Positions 35,028-44,881 are shown, numbered from the stretch's first letter. The stretch is DNA of 64,000 nt from Thermobaculum terrenum ATCC BAA-798 (GCF_000025005.1 NC_013525.1:1514501-1578500), one strand, 5' to 3'. Numbers and translations are program-made. The notes: generated by a model from the sequence alone, not told the origin.

Positions 35028-35783
35028 TTGGAGAGGCCTGAGAAAGTCGAGATCTCGGCTACTTCTGTGGAGGATGCAATACAGCTTGCCTTGGAACAGC
35101 TAGGCAAGTCAAGAGATGAAGTAGATATAAAAGTCCTAAGATATCCAAACGAACCTGACGAGCACGGCTTTATAACGGACGAAGCTCTCGTATCAGTTAG
35201 CGTCAAGAGCAGCACTTCCGAGCTGCCAGAAGATCAAGAAGCTGAGAAGATTAAACACCTGCTTACACCTGATGAAAGAGAGACTGTTGCCAATCTCGGG
35301 CAGGAAGTCATGAGCGACATTCTGCATCACCTAAATCTGATTGCAAGTTGCAAAATCAACCAAAGGAGTTTAAGGCCAGACCAAGCCGAGTCTCCAGTAG
35401 TTCTCGAAGTAGAGGGAGAGGATCTAGGGATACTCATTGGTAGAAAGGGAGATAACCTAGATGATGTCCAGTTTGTGCTGAATCACATAGTCCAGAAGAA
35501 GGTAGGTTACTGGCCAAACTTACTACTTGATGTAGCAGGATACAGAAAGAGAAGAGAAGCAGTCCTCAGAGAAATGGCCAAGAGGGCAGCTGCACGCGTC
35601 GTCAGAACAAGGCAACCTTACAGCTTCGAACCTATGCCCCCTAGAGAGAGAAGAATTATTCACCTAACTCTTTCCCGAGATAATAGAGTGAGATCTGAAA
35701 GCTCCGGAGAAGGGGACGCGAGGCACGTAGTTGTTTATCCCAATCCTAGGAGACCTAATGCCGGCAACAGAAGAAAGGCCTGA
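35028..35783 (+). CDS. khpB: RNA-binding protein KhpB/Jag
   Basis: A 251-residue protein with a Jag-N domain (about 1-50), a KH domain with the GxxG loop in GILIGRKGDNLDDVQFVLNH (about 130-160), and an R3H domain (about 185-245, RERRIIHLTLS). It binds RNA and in other bacteria affects cell elongation and division. The TTG start has GGAGG 12 bases upstream. The 3' end overlaps the PfkB-type kinase gene by 26 bases. This locus order is widely conserved. Confidence 0.93.
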   Translation: MERPEKVEISATSVEDAIQLALEQLGKSRDEVDIKVLRYPNEPDEHGFITDEALVSVSVKSSTSELPEDQEAEKIKHLLTPDERETVANLGQEVMSDILHHLNLIASCKINQRSLRPDQAESPVVLEVEGEDLGILIGRKGDNLDDVQFVLNHIVQKKVGYWPNLLLDVAGYRKRREAVLREMAKRAAARVVRTRQPYSFEPMPPRERRIIHLTLSRDNRVRSESSGEGDARHVVVYPNPRRPNAGNRRKA

Positions 35784-36615
35784 TTTCCTAATACTTGGAC
35801 ACGTAACCAAGGACATACTAGAAGAGGGCTATGTTATAGGTGGTACAGCTACCTATGCGGGAATTGTTGGTATAAAGTTAGGTGTTCGTACCGCTGTAGT
35901 AACTAGCTGCGACAATGATATTGATGTAAATGGAGCTCTGTCTGGAGCTGAGGTCAAGGTTATACCTAGCCAATACTCCACTACATTCGAAAATATTTAC
36001 GTGGGAAATAAGAGACAACAGAGGCTACTAGCCAGGGCACTTCCAATATCGATTGATGATGTTCCGTCCAATTGGAGACGAGCTCCAGTGATACTACTTG
36101 GACCTGTCGCTAGAGAGCTGGAAAGCGACTTATTCGATGCTTTTCCTCATGCCCTGGTAGGTATAACCCCTCAGGGAATGATGCGCGGATGGGGAGAAGA
36201 CCATAAGGTATTCCCAATCCACTGGAAGGAAGCTGATAGGCTTCTAAAGCACGTGCAGGTCGCTATTCTCAGCGAGGACGATCTAGTGGATGAGTCCGAT
36301 TTAGACATGTACCTCAATACTGTTCCCACAGTCGTAGTTACAAGAAGCGATAGAGGAGCAACAGTATTTCACCAAGGACAGGAGAGGTCATTCCCTGCAT
36401 TTCGTTGCAATGTAGTGGATGCTACTGGAGCCGGTGACGTGTTCGCCGCGTCATTCCTTATAGAGCTATACCGTACAGGCAGTATAGAGCACGCTGCCAC
36501 TTTTGCAAATGCGGCAGCTTCCTTTGCGATCGAAGCTGTAGGACCTACCGGTATACCTACTAGGGAAAAGATCGAAAAAAGAATTGCTGAAGCCTGTTAC
36601 ATACTAACAGAATAA
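35758..36615 (+). CDS. PfkB-family sugar/nucleoside kinase
   Basis: About 285 residues of ribokinase-type fold: DFLILGHVTKDILEEG and GGTATYAG at the N-terminus, and the PfkB signature NVVDATGAGDVFAASFLIEL with the catalytic Asp near the C-terminus. The substrate is not evident; it is shorter than typical ribokinase and lacks a clear lid. I start at the ATG at 35758, with AGGAG 5 bases before it inside khpB, so translation is probably coupled to khpB. It ends just before the convergent VanW gene. Confidence 0.88.
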   Translation: MPATEERPDFLILGHVTKDILEEGYVIGGTATYAGIVGIKLGVRTAVVTSCDNDIDVNGALSGAEVKVIPSQYSTTFENIYVGNKRQQRLLARALPISIDDVPSNWRRAPVILLGPVARELESDLFDAFPHALVGITPQGMMRGWGEDHKVFPIHWKEADRLLKHVQVAILSEDDLVDESDLDMYLNTVPTVVVTRSDRGATVFHQGQERSFPAFRCNVVDATGAGDVFAASFLIELYRTGSIEHAATFANAAASFAIEAVGPTGIPTREKIEKRIAEACYILTE

Positions 36616-36661
36616 ACTAGTGAGTAATCTGCCAAGGTCTCACCAAATAACCTTAAATCTT

Positions 36662-38596
36662 CTAACCATTGTCTGAGTTAGCACTACCTACAGCGAATAC
36701 TGTAGGTAACGGATCATAACTGCTCGTAATATTATCATCCAGGATGACTTCCGTTCCCTTACGTACAGTACGCTCTATTACCACATCAGCACCTGCAGAA
36801 GCGTATAGATAAGTCTCAGTCTTGCCAGATTCTAATGTAGGGTCAGTCCAATAGATATCGCCTATAGGCTGGACGACATTTTCTATGATGGGTGGTTTTA
36901 CATCAACCGACCAACCTGGATCGGTACCATAAAGATTCACCTGTACGGTCTGGTCCTGTTCTGACACGCTGACCTGAATCAGGATAGCAGCAGGCGTGCT
37001 GTTCGTAAATCTCAGGTCGGTACCCGGAACGAGAACCATAGCGTCGGTCCCAGGTTGCTGATTCTCCTGTTGATAGAAGTCCAATCGGTAAGGCATGGAA
37101 TGCCTTTCTAGAATTGGCAATCCTGCATAGAGCGCGGCTCTGAAAACAGTTGTGGCGACCTGATTAATACCGCCTGGCCACCCTTGTAGCTCAAGCCTAT
37201 TATCCCCAACAAGTTCAGGCTTATAACCTGCAGATTCTGAGATCTTACCAATAGCCTCAGCGAACGAGAAATCGCTGCCCGCAGGTATTACATAACCATT
37301 GATAGCCTGGGCCGCCTTCTTGATGTTATCTATACGTTCCGGTCTCGACCCTCTAAATCCCGATACACCTGAGGCTATAAGCTCCTTGATACCAAGCGAA
37401 GCTATGTTGTTCTCTGATACAGATGGGCTGATACGAGAAATAGGGAGTTGCACCTGCCGAGAATTCGATTTAGCAGCTTCCTGTATTAGGCCAATAGCTC
37501 GATCAATATCTAGTCTCCTGCCCAGTTTTCCTGGAGCAAGAACCGACAGATGCCCATTATCCCATCTTAATCGAGCATTTACTGGTTCTGAATTTATATC
37601 CTTAGCAACTGAATCAAGGTAGTTCTCCAGTTCAACAGGATCTAAGTAGACATCTAGCTCAGTGTTACCTTTTACCTTTACGGGTTTACTTCTAAGCCAA
37701 TCTTGGAGCTTATCAGTGGTTATCTGCCATTTCTGTTGATTGTCACCAACTAACGTTATAGGCGATGAAATCATGCTCTTAGCCAGTGACTCTGCCTTAC
37801 TGACTTCTTGACTGCTGATAGTACCAGCAGTAGTGTACACAGCGATGCTAACAGGCCCCTTAGACATCTTCCTTAGAGAGGTCAAAACCTTGGATTCTGT
37901 CTCAGGCTGAAGGAAAGTATAACCGGCTCCACCACCCTCTATCTGAATGTTGCCTTCAGAGACTTGGATGGAAGGATTTAGAGGATCCCGATTGATTTGC
38001 CTGCCTATGTCCGACAAATAGCTTGACAACCTACTTTCATCTATACGCATGACAATAGGCACGACCTCTGGACTTTGCTGGCCAACTAGTGTGCGAGCAA
38101 TGACTAAGATAACTGGATCTTCTCTACCAGCTCTCATAGCCCTGTTGACGGTGGCTTCTACGTCTATCGTAAGTCCTATGTCCTCAGCAGCGGGATGCCA
38201 TTGAAGTTGGCCAAAAGTCAGTACGACAGGATTATTCAGGTAATCCTCTAGCGAGGACTCCAGCTTTTCCTTAGCATCATCCTGAGTAAGGGAGCCTACA
38301 GCTATATTCCCAACCACAACCTGAGGGTATATCCTATCTGAGTAAGCTCTTGTGATGAGAAAAGCAGAGCCTAACAAAACCACCACAAAGACCGCCAGTA
38401 CTGGCAAAGCGGCCCGAATAAGCCTAAGTAGAAATGATCTACCGTGGGGGTAGTTTCTGAGCTCAGATGCCTCTTCTCGCCAAGACTCGATTTCCCTGGC
38501 GAGGATCTTTTCCATTTGAGCCCTGCGGGTCTCACGAGCTGAGGGATGATGACTATGAGGATTAGTCGGGAATCGCCAGTTTTTGTAATCACGCAT
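36662..38596 (-). CDS. VanW-domain cell-wall protein with peptidoglycan-binding-like repeats
   Basis: A 644-residue membrane-anchored protein. A cytosolic basic N-terminus of about 60 residues precedes one membrane segment (about 65-88). Two YoaR/PG_binding_4-like domains follow, then a VanW domain (DFSFAEAIGKISESAGYKPE, GGINQVATTVFRAAL, DAMVLVPGTDLRFTNST) and a G5-like C-terminal part (ESGKTETYLYASAG, RTVRKGTEVI). VanW-type proteins act at the cell wall; their reaction is not established. It is the last gene behind two FHA-protein genes (8-base gap). Confidence 0.88.
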   Translation of the reverse strand: MRDYKNWRFPTNPHSHHPSARETRRAQMEKILAREIESWREEASELRNYPHGRSFLLRLIRAALPVLAVFVVVLLGSAFLITRAYSDRIYPQVVVGNIAVGSLTQDDAKEKLESSLEDYLNNPVVLTFGQLQWHPAAEDIGLTIDVEATVNRAMRAGREDPVILVIARTLVGQQSPEVVPIVMRIDESRLSSYLSDIGRQINRDPLNPSIQVSEGNIQIEGGGAGYTFLQPETESKVLTSLRKMSKGPVSIAVYTTAGTISSQEVSKAESLAKSMISSPITLVGDNQQKWQITTDKLQDWLRSKPVKVKGNTELDVYLDPVELENYLDSVAKDINSEPVNARLRWDNGHLSVLAPGKLGRRLDIDRAIGLIQEAAKSNSRQVQLPISRISPSVSENNIASLGIKELIASGVSGFRGSRPERIDNIKKAAQAINGYVIPAGSDFSFAEAIGKISESAGYKPELVGDNRLELQGWPGGINQVATTVFRAALYAGLPILERHSMPYRLDFYQQENQQPGTDAMVLVPGTDLRFTNSTPAAILIQVSVSEQDQTVQVNLYGTDPGWSVDVKPPIIENVVQPIGDIYWTDPTLESGKTETYLYASAGADVVIERTVRKGTEVILDDNITSSYDPLPTVFAVGSANSDNG

Positions 38597-38604
38597 GCTT
38601 TATT

Positions 38605-39057
38605 CTATCTTGCCAGCCTAAGCTTTACAGCTCCTAGAGTTAGTATGTCACCCACATTCACAGGAGAGGGTTCAATGACATCTTGGCCGTTAACTAATGT
38701 ACCGTTGGTACTACCAGCATCTCGAATGTACCAAGTGCCATCCCAAAGATACAAAATAGCATGCTCTCCAGAAACAGTAGGATCATCCAAGACTATAGCA
38801 TTCGATATCTTCCTGCCAATAGCAGTAGTCGGCTCAAGAGGGAAAACTGTTCCTGGCCTTAGACCAGTACGCCCTGGGTCTACGACTACAAGTTGACCAA
38901 ACCGGCTGTTTTGAGACGTAGTAGCAGTAACTGCTCTAAGCTCCCTTAGAGCTATTCTCACCACCTCAAAGAGGAAGATATATAGCAGGGCTACGAATCC
39001 CACATTGAGAAGGAACACAAGTAGATCGTAGTTTATCCTCACTGCGGTCCTTCCCAA
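38605..39057 (-). CDS. Membrane-anchored FHA-domain protein (FhaB-like)
   Basis: 150 residues: one N-terminal membrane segment (about 8-32) and a C-terminal FHA domain (IGRKISNAIVLDDPTVSGEH, then DAGSTNGTLVNG), which recognises phosphothreonine. The arrangement matches actinobacterial FhaB. In the FHA loop the usual SRxH reads SGEH, losing the Arg that normally contacts phosphate. It starts 4 bases after the FhaA-like gene. No Ser/Thr kinase or PP2C gene is adjacent, unlike in Actinobacteria. Confidence 0.9.
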   Translation of the reverse strand: MGRTAVRINYDLLVFLLNVGFVALLYIFLFEVVRIALRELRAVTATTSQNSRFGQLVVVDPGRTGLRPGTVFPLEPTTAIGRKISNAIVLDDPTVSGEHAILYLWDGTWYIRDAGSTNGTLVNGQDVIEPSPVNVGDILTLGAVKLRLAR

Positions 39058-39061
39058 ACCT

Positions 39062-39799
39062 CTATCTTAGACTGAACCTAATGTCTACGCTACCCAGGGT
39101 TATCCTGTCACCATGTTCCAAGGACTTCTCCCTAATCGCGTGGCCATTGACGTATGTACCATTAGTACTGTTCAGATCTTTTATGTACCACTCGCTACCA
39201 CGAAGGTATATCTCGGCATGATGCCTAGATACCATTGGGTCTTCCAGAATTATCTGATTATCCAGTCCCCTGCCTATGGATGCACGGCCAGAAGGAGATA
39301 AGTGAAATCTTTGACCATTTTGGGGACCACTTATTACCGTCAAGAAAGCAGATGCTGGGATCTTTGGTCGCGCTCTAGTAACCTCTATAGGTTGAGTAAA
39401 TTCAAGCTGTGGATCGATCTCACCAGGTCCCAGATCTTGCAGATAAGACTCTACATGAACTGATCCAGGCTTGACATTTGGATCAGAAATTATCTCGACT
39501 TTAGGTTTAGTAACGAGTGTCAAATTATGAGCCCTTGCCCTGTCCTGAATATAAGCGGAAAAATCACGCTCTAGAGCCGTCTTGAAACGCTCAAATGGCT
39601 CATAATCTCTAGGATGCAAGGATACTTGGTAGTAATTAGGAGCGAGTATCTGACCTAGGCCTACAACCTGGTTGGTCTCAAGTTCCCTTTCTAGGCGATG
39701 AGCTATTTCAGCTGGCTGTACTCTGGGCCTAAAGATGCGGGTAAAGGCCCCCTCAAATAAGGCCTCTAACCCGCTCTCCAGGCGCCTGAGTACACTCAC
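39062..39799 (-). CDS. FhaA-like protein (DUF3662 plus FHA)
   Basis: 245 residues: an N-terminal DUF3662 domain (RRLESGLEALFEGAFTRIFR, about 1-110), a linker, and a C-terminal FHA domain with intact binding motifs (IGRGLDNQIILEDPMVSRHH, DLNSTNGTYVNG). In Actinobacteria FhaA works in cell-wall regulation through pseudokinase and flippase partners. Together with the next two genes it forms a likely wall-related operon. It lies 27 bases after clpX. Confidence 0.92.
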   Translation of the reverse strand: MSVLRRLESGLEALFEGAFTRIFRPRVQPAEIAHRLERELETNQVVGLGQILAPNYYQVSLHPRDYEPFERFKTALERDFSAYIQDRARAHNLTLVTKPKVEIISDPNVKPGSVHVESYLQDLGPGEIDPQLEFTQPIEVTRARPKIPASAFLTVISGPQNGQRFHLSPSGRASIGRGLDNQIILEDPMVSRHHAEIYLRGSEWYIKDLNSTNGTYVNGHAIREKSLEHGDRITLGSVDIRFSLR

Positions 39800-39826
39800 C
39801 TACTACCTCCGCAGATAGCAATCAAC

Positions 39827-41095
39827 TTAGGCGCTCTCCTCAAGTTGCTTGCTATCTTCCCATGTCACAAGCTTAGGCTTAGATCTATTCCGTATAGTAT
39901 CCCCATCGACAATACACTTACGTACACCGGTCAGAGAGGGTATCTCGTACATGGTCTCTAGCAAGACTTCCTCTATCGTGGACCTTAGCCCTCTAGCACC
40001 CGTCTTGCGAGCTATAGCCTCCTCAGCCGCAGCTTCCAGAGCATCGTTTGTGAACTGTAGCTCTACGTTATCGAGAGCCATAAGCTTCTGATATTGCTTT
40101 ATAATCGCGTTCTTGGGCTTGGTCAGTATATGGATCAAATCCTCCTTAGTCAGAGGATCCAACGTAACCACAACAGGTAATCTACCAATGAACTCTGGAA
40201 TCAGCCCAAACTTTAATAGATCCTCTGGGATAACATGCTGAAGCACCGAACCCTCAGACTGACCAGAGTCATATTCTTGCCGTGCGAAACCTAGAGATCT
40301 CTTTGCGCCTATTCTCTTGGCTACTATGTCTTCCAGGCCCTCAAAAGCACCACCACAAATGAACAGTATGTTAGTCGTATCGATCTGTATAAATTCCTGA
40401 TGAGGATGTTTCCGTCCGCTTTGTGGAGGTACATTAGCGACGGTTCCCTCTATGATCTTCAGGAGCGCCTGTTGTACGCCCTCACCTGATACATCCCTGG
40501 TTATCGAGGGATTGTCACCTTTACGGGCAATCTTATCTATCTCGTCTATGTATATGATTCCTCGCTCGGCCCTCTGGATATCCAGATCTGCAGCTTGTAT
40601 CAACCGTAGGAGTATGTTCTCGACGTCTTCACCAACGTAACCGGCCTCGGTAAGAGCAGTAGCATCAGCTATTGAGAACGGCACATCCAAAATCTTAGCC
40701 AAAGTTTGAGCAAGGAGCGTCTTACCGGAGCCGGTAGGACCTATCATAAGTATATTGCTCTTCTGAAGTTCCACATCATCGATCTGCATATCTGCGGCAA
40801 CGCGCTTGTAGTGGTTGTAAACGGCCACCGAAAGGGTTTTCTTAGCCCTGTCCTGCCCCACCACATAATTATCCAGGAGCTCATAAATCTTCTTAGGAGG
40901 CGGAATTCTAGACGGTGCCGGCTCTCGACGGAGACCAGCTGACTCCTCCTCATCTATAATCTCTCGGCACAGGTCCACACACTCATTGCAGATATAAACT
41001 GCCCCTGGACCAGCTATCAATCTTCGAACGTCTTCCTGGCGCTTGCCGCAGAAGGAGCATTTATAGCTTGATCTGGAACTTCTAGAATTGGACAT
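39827..41095 (-). CDS. clpX: ATP-dependent Clp protease ATPase subunit ClpX
   Basis: A 422-residue AAA+ unfoldase partner of ClpP. It has the N-terminal C4 zinc domain ([10 protein letters not shown], then ICNECVDLC), Walker [13 protein letters not shown], pore loop GYVGED, Walker [14 protein letters not shown], the RKH loop [10 protein letters not shown] and sensor region [11 protein letters not shown]. It follows clpP by 14 bases, and tig-clpP-clpX form one transcription unit. Confidence 0.97.
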   Translation of the reverse strand: MSNSRSSRSSYKCSFCGKRQEDVRRLIAGPGAVYICNECVDLCREIIDEEESAGLRREPAPSRIPPPKKIYELLDNYVVGQDRAKKTLSVAVYNHYKRVAADMQIDDVELQKSNILMIGPTGSGKTLLAQTLAKILDVPFSIADATALTEAGYVGEDVENILLRLIQAADLDIQRAERGIIYIDEIDKIARKGDNPSITRDVSGEGVQQALLKIIEGTVANVPPQSGRKHPHQEFIQIDTTNILFICGGAFEGLEDIVAKRIGAKRSLGFARQEYDSGQSEGSVLQHVIPEDLLKFGLIPEFIGRLPVVVTLDPLTKEDLIHILTKPKNAIIKQYQKLMALDNVELQFTNDALEAAAEEAIARKTGARGLRSTIEEVLLETMYEIPSLTGVRKCIVDGDTIRNRSKPKLVTWEDSKQLEESA

Positions 41096-41109
41096 TTCCT
41101 CTCCCGTAA

Positions 41110-41742
41110 CTAAGTAGTACTCTGCACATTACCTGCAGGTAGCTGCTTTGTACTTGCCATTATTTCGTCAATGATACCGTATTCTTTGGCCTCTTCGGGA
41201 GTCATGAACTTCTCCCTGTCAAAGTCGACCTCTATTCTCTCCAAAGGTTGGCCAGTATGCATTGCCAGTAGCTCACGCACCCTACGCTGCATCCTGATTA
41301 GAAACCTGGCTTGCTGCTCTACATCAGCAGCAGCACCTTGTGCCCCACCACTCGCAGGATGCATATGTATAGTAGCGTTGGGCAGGGCATACCTCTTACC
41401 CTTAGTACCCGCAGCAAGCAGCGGTGTAGCCATGCTGGCCGCCAAGCCCATACAAATTGTCACGATATCAGGCCTGACAAATTGCATAGTGTCGTATATC
41501 GCAAGGCCAGCTGTGATAGAACCGCCAGGACTATTTATGTAAAACTGTATATCCCTCTCAGGATCTTCGGCGTCCAGAAATAGTAGTTGAGCGATAATGA
41601 GATTTGCTATCTGATCATCAATGGGAGTTCCAAGGATAATTATTCTATCTTTTAGAAGGCGAGAGTAAATATCAAAAGCCCTCTCACCTCTATTGGTTGT
41701 CTCTATTACCATAGGAATAAGCGATCTGGGATCGGTAACCAT
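41110..41742 (-). CDS. clpP: ATP-dependent Clp protease proteolytic subunit ClpP
   Basis: About 210 residues. The catalytic Ser is in [13 protein letters not shown] and the His in [13 protein letters not shown], and the Asp lies in the later [15 protein letters not shown] region, so the triad looks complete. I choose the ATG at 41742, which has GGAGG 8 bases upstream; the version from 41796 adds 18 residues. It lies between tig and clpX. ClpC (6.4 kb) and ClpX are the likely partners. Confidence 0.96.
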   Translation of the reverse strand: MVTDPRSLIPMVIETTNRGERAFDIYSRLLKDRIIILGTPIDDQIANLIIAQLLFLDAEDPERDIQFYINSPGGSITAGLAIYDTMQFVRPDIVTICMGLAASMATPLLAAGTKGKRYALPNATIHMHPASGGAQGAAADVEQQARFLIRMQRRVRELLAMHTGQPLERIEVDFDREKFMTPEEAKEYGIIDEIMASTKQLPAGNVQSTT

Positions 41743-41841
41743 TTCTCTATCCTCCGAAAATAACACCTCTACTATCCATTTTAACAACGCAGGCAAGGAT
41801 CTAAAGCGTATCGCTTATTTTGCTAACAACTACATGTCCTT

Positions 41842-43380
41842 CTACGCCTTACGAGCCTCGTCATTACCCTCAGCATCAGACCCTTGAGACTCTTCAGAAG
41901 CCTGAACTAAGGTTTCACCCTCAGCAGTCACCTCGCTTTCATTGGTACCACCCTCGACATATTGGATAGCCGAATTCTCAGCATCCACCTGTGAGGCTGA
42001 GGAGTCAGGAGTTTGCTCTGAGCCTTCACTTGCCGGTTCCTCCTTAGGATAAAGCGGCTCTCCAGTGGCTATTTCCACGATTCTGTCGAGGAACCGACGA
42101 TCGTAAATGTCAGCCCTTATACGATCCCGCCACTCCTGGGTATCTAGCAAGGCTCTTGCCTCGGCGCGCTCAGATTCATCTATACGCTCTGCAATCCTAT
42201 CTATCTCTCGCTGGATTTCGGATTCATCGACCTCTATATTTTCAGCCTTCGCTATCTCCGATAGAACTAATCGCCTTGTCAGCCTCTTCTCGGCGTCAGG
42301 GCGTAGAGTGTTTCTAAGATCCTCTATAGTCTGCTGAGTAAATCGTAGGTACTGCTCGAGAGGTATCCCTTGAGCACTGAGGTTTTCACGAATATGAGCC
42401 AGCTGATGGTCTACCTCATGTTCGATAAGCACCTGAGGCATGTCCACCGTAGAGGTCTCTACCATCTTCTCTATGACTTCATTTGCCACTCTGTCACGCT
42501 CCTCAGCTTCCCTTTCAGCCTGGAGCCTCTCCCTAACTTTCTGCCTCAGATCTTCAACGCTCTCAGCACCTAGGCCAGTGCGCTTAGCAAAGTCATCATC
42601 CAGATCAGGAAGCTGAAGCTCCTTTATGCTCTTTACGGTAACCTTATACTTAACAGGCTTACCTGCGTACTCCTCTACAGGATAGTCCTCAGGTAACTTA
42701 GACTCAACCTCGTAGTCTTTGCCCTCTTCTGCACCTTCTAAAGCCTTCTCAACATCTTCAGGTAGATAACCTCTACCGAGGACTATAGTAAGATCCTCTC
42801 TCTTACGAGGCTCCTCGCCTTCGTACTGTTCTTCTATATCTACGACAAGCTGATCACCATTCTTGGCAGGGCGCGCAGGATCAGGAGTAACCCACACACC
42901 CTCTCTCTCTCGAAGAGATTCTATATACTTGTCAACATCCTCATCGGTGACAATTACCTCACGGCGCTCGACCCGGACAGATTTATAGTCACCTAGCTTT
43001 ACTGTGGGTTCAACTGGAAGGGTGACTTCAAACCTGAAAGGCTCACGCTCAAGCAACTTAAAAGCCTGAGGCTCGGCTATAGGGTTTATCTTCTCCTGCT
43101 CAACAGCCTGCTCGATAGCATTGGGTACTATCTCTCGGGTGGCTTCTTCAAAAATAGCTTCCTCCCCTAGGTACCTCTCAATCAATACCCTAGGAGCCTT
43201 CCCCTTTCGGAATCCAGGAATAACTACTCTATTAGCCAACCTGCGATAGGCTCTGTCTATCTCTTTATCAACAGTTTCTTTATCTACCTCTATCTCAAGT
43301 CTAACTACACTACCAGGAAGTCTCTCAGATTCGACCTTCACCAAAGACTCTAACCCCCATATAGTCTTCTTGTTAGTCAC
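41842..43380 (-). CDS. tig: Trigger factor with long acidic C-terminal tail
   Basis: Up to 512 residues. A ribosome-bound chaperone and peptidyl-prolyl isomerase: N-terminal ribosome-binding domain with NRVVIPGFRKGKAPRVLIE, an FKBP-type domain (about 165-250), and the helical C-terminal chaperone domain. After about residue 435 comes an acidic, low-complexity extension of roughly 70 residues, not usual in the family. The GTG at 43380 is the furthest start; a GTG at 43341 behind GGGGG fits the family N-terminus (KVESERLPGS) better. clpP follows after about 100 bases. Confidence 0.95.
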   Translation of the reverse strand: MTNKKTIWGLESLVKVESERLPGSVVRLEIEVDKETVDKEIDRAYRRLANRVVIPGFRKGKAPRVLIERYLGEEAIFEEATREIVPNAIEQAVEQEKINPIAEPQAFKLLEREPFRFEVTLPVEPTVKLGDYKSVRVERREVIVTDEDVDKYIESLREREGVWVTPDPARPAKNGDQLVVDIEEQYEGEEPRKREDLTIVLGRGYLPEDVEKALEGAEEGKDYEVESKLPEDYPVEEYAGKPVKYKVTVKSIKELQLPDLDDDFAKRTGLGAESVEDLRQKVRERLQAEREAEERDRVANEVIEKMVETSTVDMPQVLIEHEVDHQLAHIRENLSAQGIPLEQYLRFTQQTIEDLRNTLRPDAEKRLTRRLVLSEIAKAENIEVDESEIQREIDRIAERIDESERAEARALLDTQEWRDRIRADIYDRRFLDRIVEIATGEPLYPKEEPASEGSEQTPDSSASQVDAENSAIQYVEGGTNESEVTAEGETLVQASEESQGSDAEGNDEARKA

Positions 43381-43463
43381 TGACTTAGATCAGTGGGCAT
43401 AAGTATAGTATTACTTATAAATACCCGGCGCGCAATTATATCACCTTGTGGGCCATTTTGGTT

Positions 43464-43697
43464 TTAGCCGCCAAGAGTGTAGCCGCGCAGCCTCCTAAGG
43501 GTTGAGGGGTCGAGAACTAATATATGGTCATGCCACTGGATTATAGTCTCCAGACCCGACAGTCCTTCAGCCTTCTTCAGCGCATTGCCCAAAGTAATTC
43601 TACGGCTATTCCAATAAATATATCTATGTCTTCTAGAATCTGTCTGAAGGTCTCTTAGATAACTAATCAGCTGGGCTTTTGTTTTGATCTCTGTCAT
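43464..43697 (-). CDS. Small unknown protein (77 residues)
   Basis: I do not recognise this family. 77 residues, basic, with KTKAQLISYLRDLQTDSRRHR and a hydrophobic HILVLDPSTLRRLRG near the end; no signal peptide or membrane segment. The ATG overlaps the stop of the preceding 67-residue gene (ATGA) and has AGGTGG upstream, which supports both genes as real and coupled. It lies between prmC and tig. Confidence 0.55.
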   Translation of the reverse strand: MTEIKTKAQLISYLRDLQTDSRRHRYIYWNSRRITLGNALKKAEGLSGLETIIQWHDHILVLDPSTLRRLRGYTLGG

Positions 43698-43897
43698 CTC
43701 TTTCCACCTGCAATACGATGAGCAACAATTTTCCTGACAGCTCCATAGAGACTAATAAGCTTCAGTATGAGCCGCCACCTAATATTTGGAACAAGTATGG
43801 TAGAACCGCAAAGTGCGCATTGATACCATCTTCCTAACTCATTTTTGACAGGCGGGACTGTAAACTTATGATCCCTTCTGGAGCTGCAGCTGAGCAC
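43694..43897 (-). CDS. Small unknown protein with one CxxC pair (67 residues)
   Basis: Not recognised. The GTG start has AAGGAG 6 bases upstream. It carries a half zinc-ribbon (WYQCALCGSTILVPN), a further Cys near the N-terminus, and a basic, partly hydrophobic C-terminus. It is translationally coupled to the next 77-residue gene. It starts about 90 bases after the prmC end, on the same strand. Confidence 0.55.
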   Translation of the reverse strand: MLSCSSRRDHKFTVPPVKNELGRWYQCALCGSTILVPNIRWRLILKLISLYGAVRKIVAHRIAGGKR

Positions 43898-43984
43898 TTG
43901 ATTCTCCTTCGAGATTTCTTAAGCATCCACTATTAAGATGCCTACACAGGTGTTAAGTAGGTGTGAAAGAATAGGAAATTGTCG

Positions 43985-44836
43985 TCAAGAAGATGTAAAA
44001 TTACTGATCGAGACCACTCTGGGAAGTCCTGCCAAGTCTTGAAGGACGACAATACTGGCGTCGGGAAACCTGAGTTTTATTTCGTGCTTTAGCTTGTCAA
44101 CTAGCCTTGGATCCACTTCTAGCAAGCAGTAAGCACCATATGAACAATGTTTTGGTAGTTGACCCAAGAGCTCTCTTATATACTCCAAACCATCCTCTCC
44201 ACCGAAGAGAGCAGTTCGCGGCTCCCATAAAATCACATCGGGTTGAAGTGAATCAGCCTCGGATTCAGGTATATATGGGAGGTTAGCAACTACCATATCT
44301 ACCATCTCATGCACCGGGTCCAGAAGATTACCTTGTAGGAGAAATACTCTATCCTGCACTCCATGTTTCTGGACGTTCCTTCGAGCAACATCCAGCGCAT
44401 CGTGTGAAATATCAGTAGCAACAACCTTCACATCTGGACGTTCTATAGCAATAGATATAGCGATAGCCCCCGATCCAGTACCCACATCAGCTACCACAGC
44501 TCCCTTTGTAGCAAGCTTTTTTGCCAGATCAACAAGCATCTCTGTTTCCGGTCTTGGGATAAGTACTGACCTAGAGACACAAAAAAGCCTTCCATAGAAC
44601 TCCTTGTAACCTAGGATGTAGGCAATAGGTTCGTGGCGGGACCTACGCTCGACTAGACCAAGAAACTTCTCTTGATCCGGGAGGCTTACCTCTTGATTCA
44701 GGTTAGCTAACAAACTGGTTCTATCAATCCCTAAAACACTAGCAAGAAGGAGTTCTGAATCCAAAGAAGGATTTTCTACATCGGCGGCTTTCAGCCTGGC
44801 CTTTGCTTTCAGAAGCAATTCTCTAATAGCAGCCAT
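43985..44836 (-). CDS. prmC: Peptide chain release factor N5-glutamine methyltransferase PrmC
   Basis: 283 residues. An N-terminal helical domain (about 1-80, RELLLKAKARLKAADVENP) and a SAM methyltransferase domain with ADVGTGSGAIAISIA and the catalytic NLPY motif (VVANLPYIPESE). It methylates the Gln of the GGQ motif in release factors. prfA, its frequent neighbour, is not here. Two tRNA-Ser genes lie upstream on the same strand. Confidence 0.95.
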   Translation of the reverse strand: MAAIRELLLKAKARLKAADVENPSLDSELLLASVLGIDRTSLLANLNQEVSLPDQEKFLGLVERRSRHEPIAYILGYKEFYGRLFCVSRSVLIPRPETEMLVDLAKKLATKGAVVADVGTGSGAIAISIAIERPDVKVVATDISHDALDVARRNVQKHGVQDRVFLLQGNLLDPVHEMVDMVVANLPYIPESEADSLQPDVILWEPRTALFGGEDGLEYIRELLGQLPKHCSYGAYCLLEVDPRLVDKLKHEIKLRFPDASIVVLQDLAGLPRVVSISNFTSS

Positions 44837-44881
44837 AACGAAGAGCTTATTAACTTTTGAGGGTCGCTTAAAAAATAAAGG

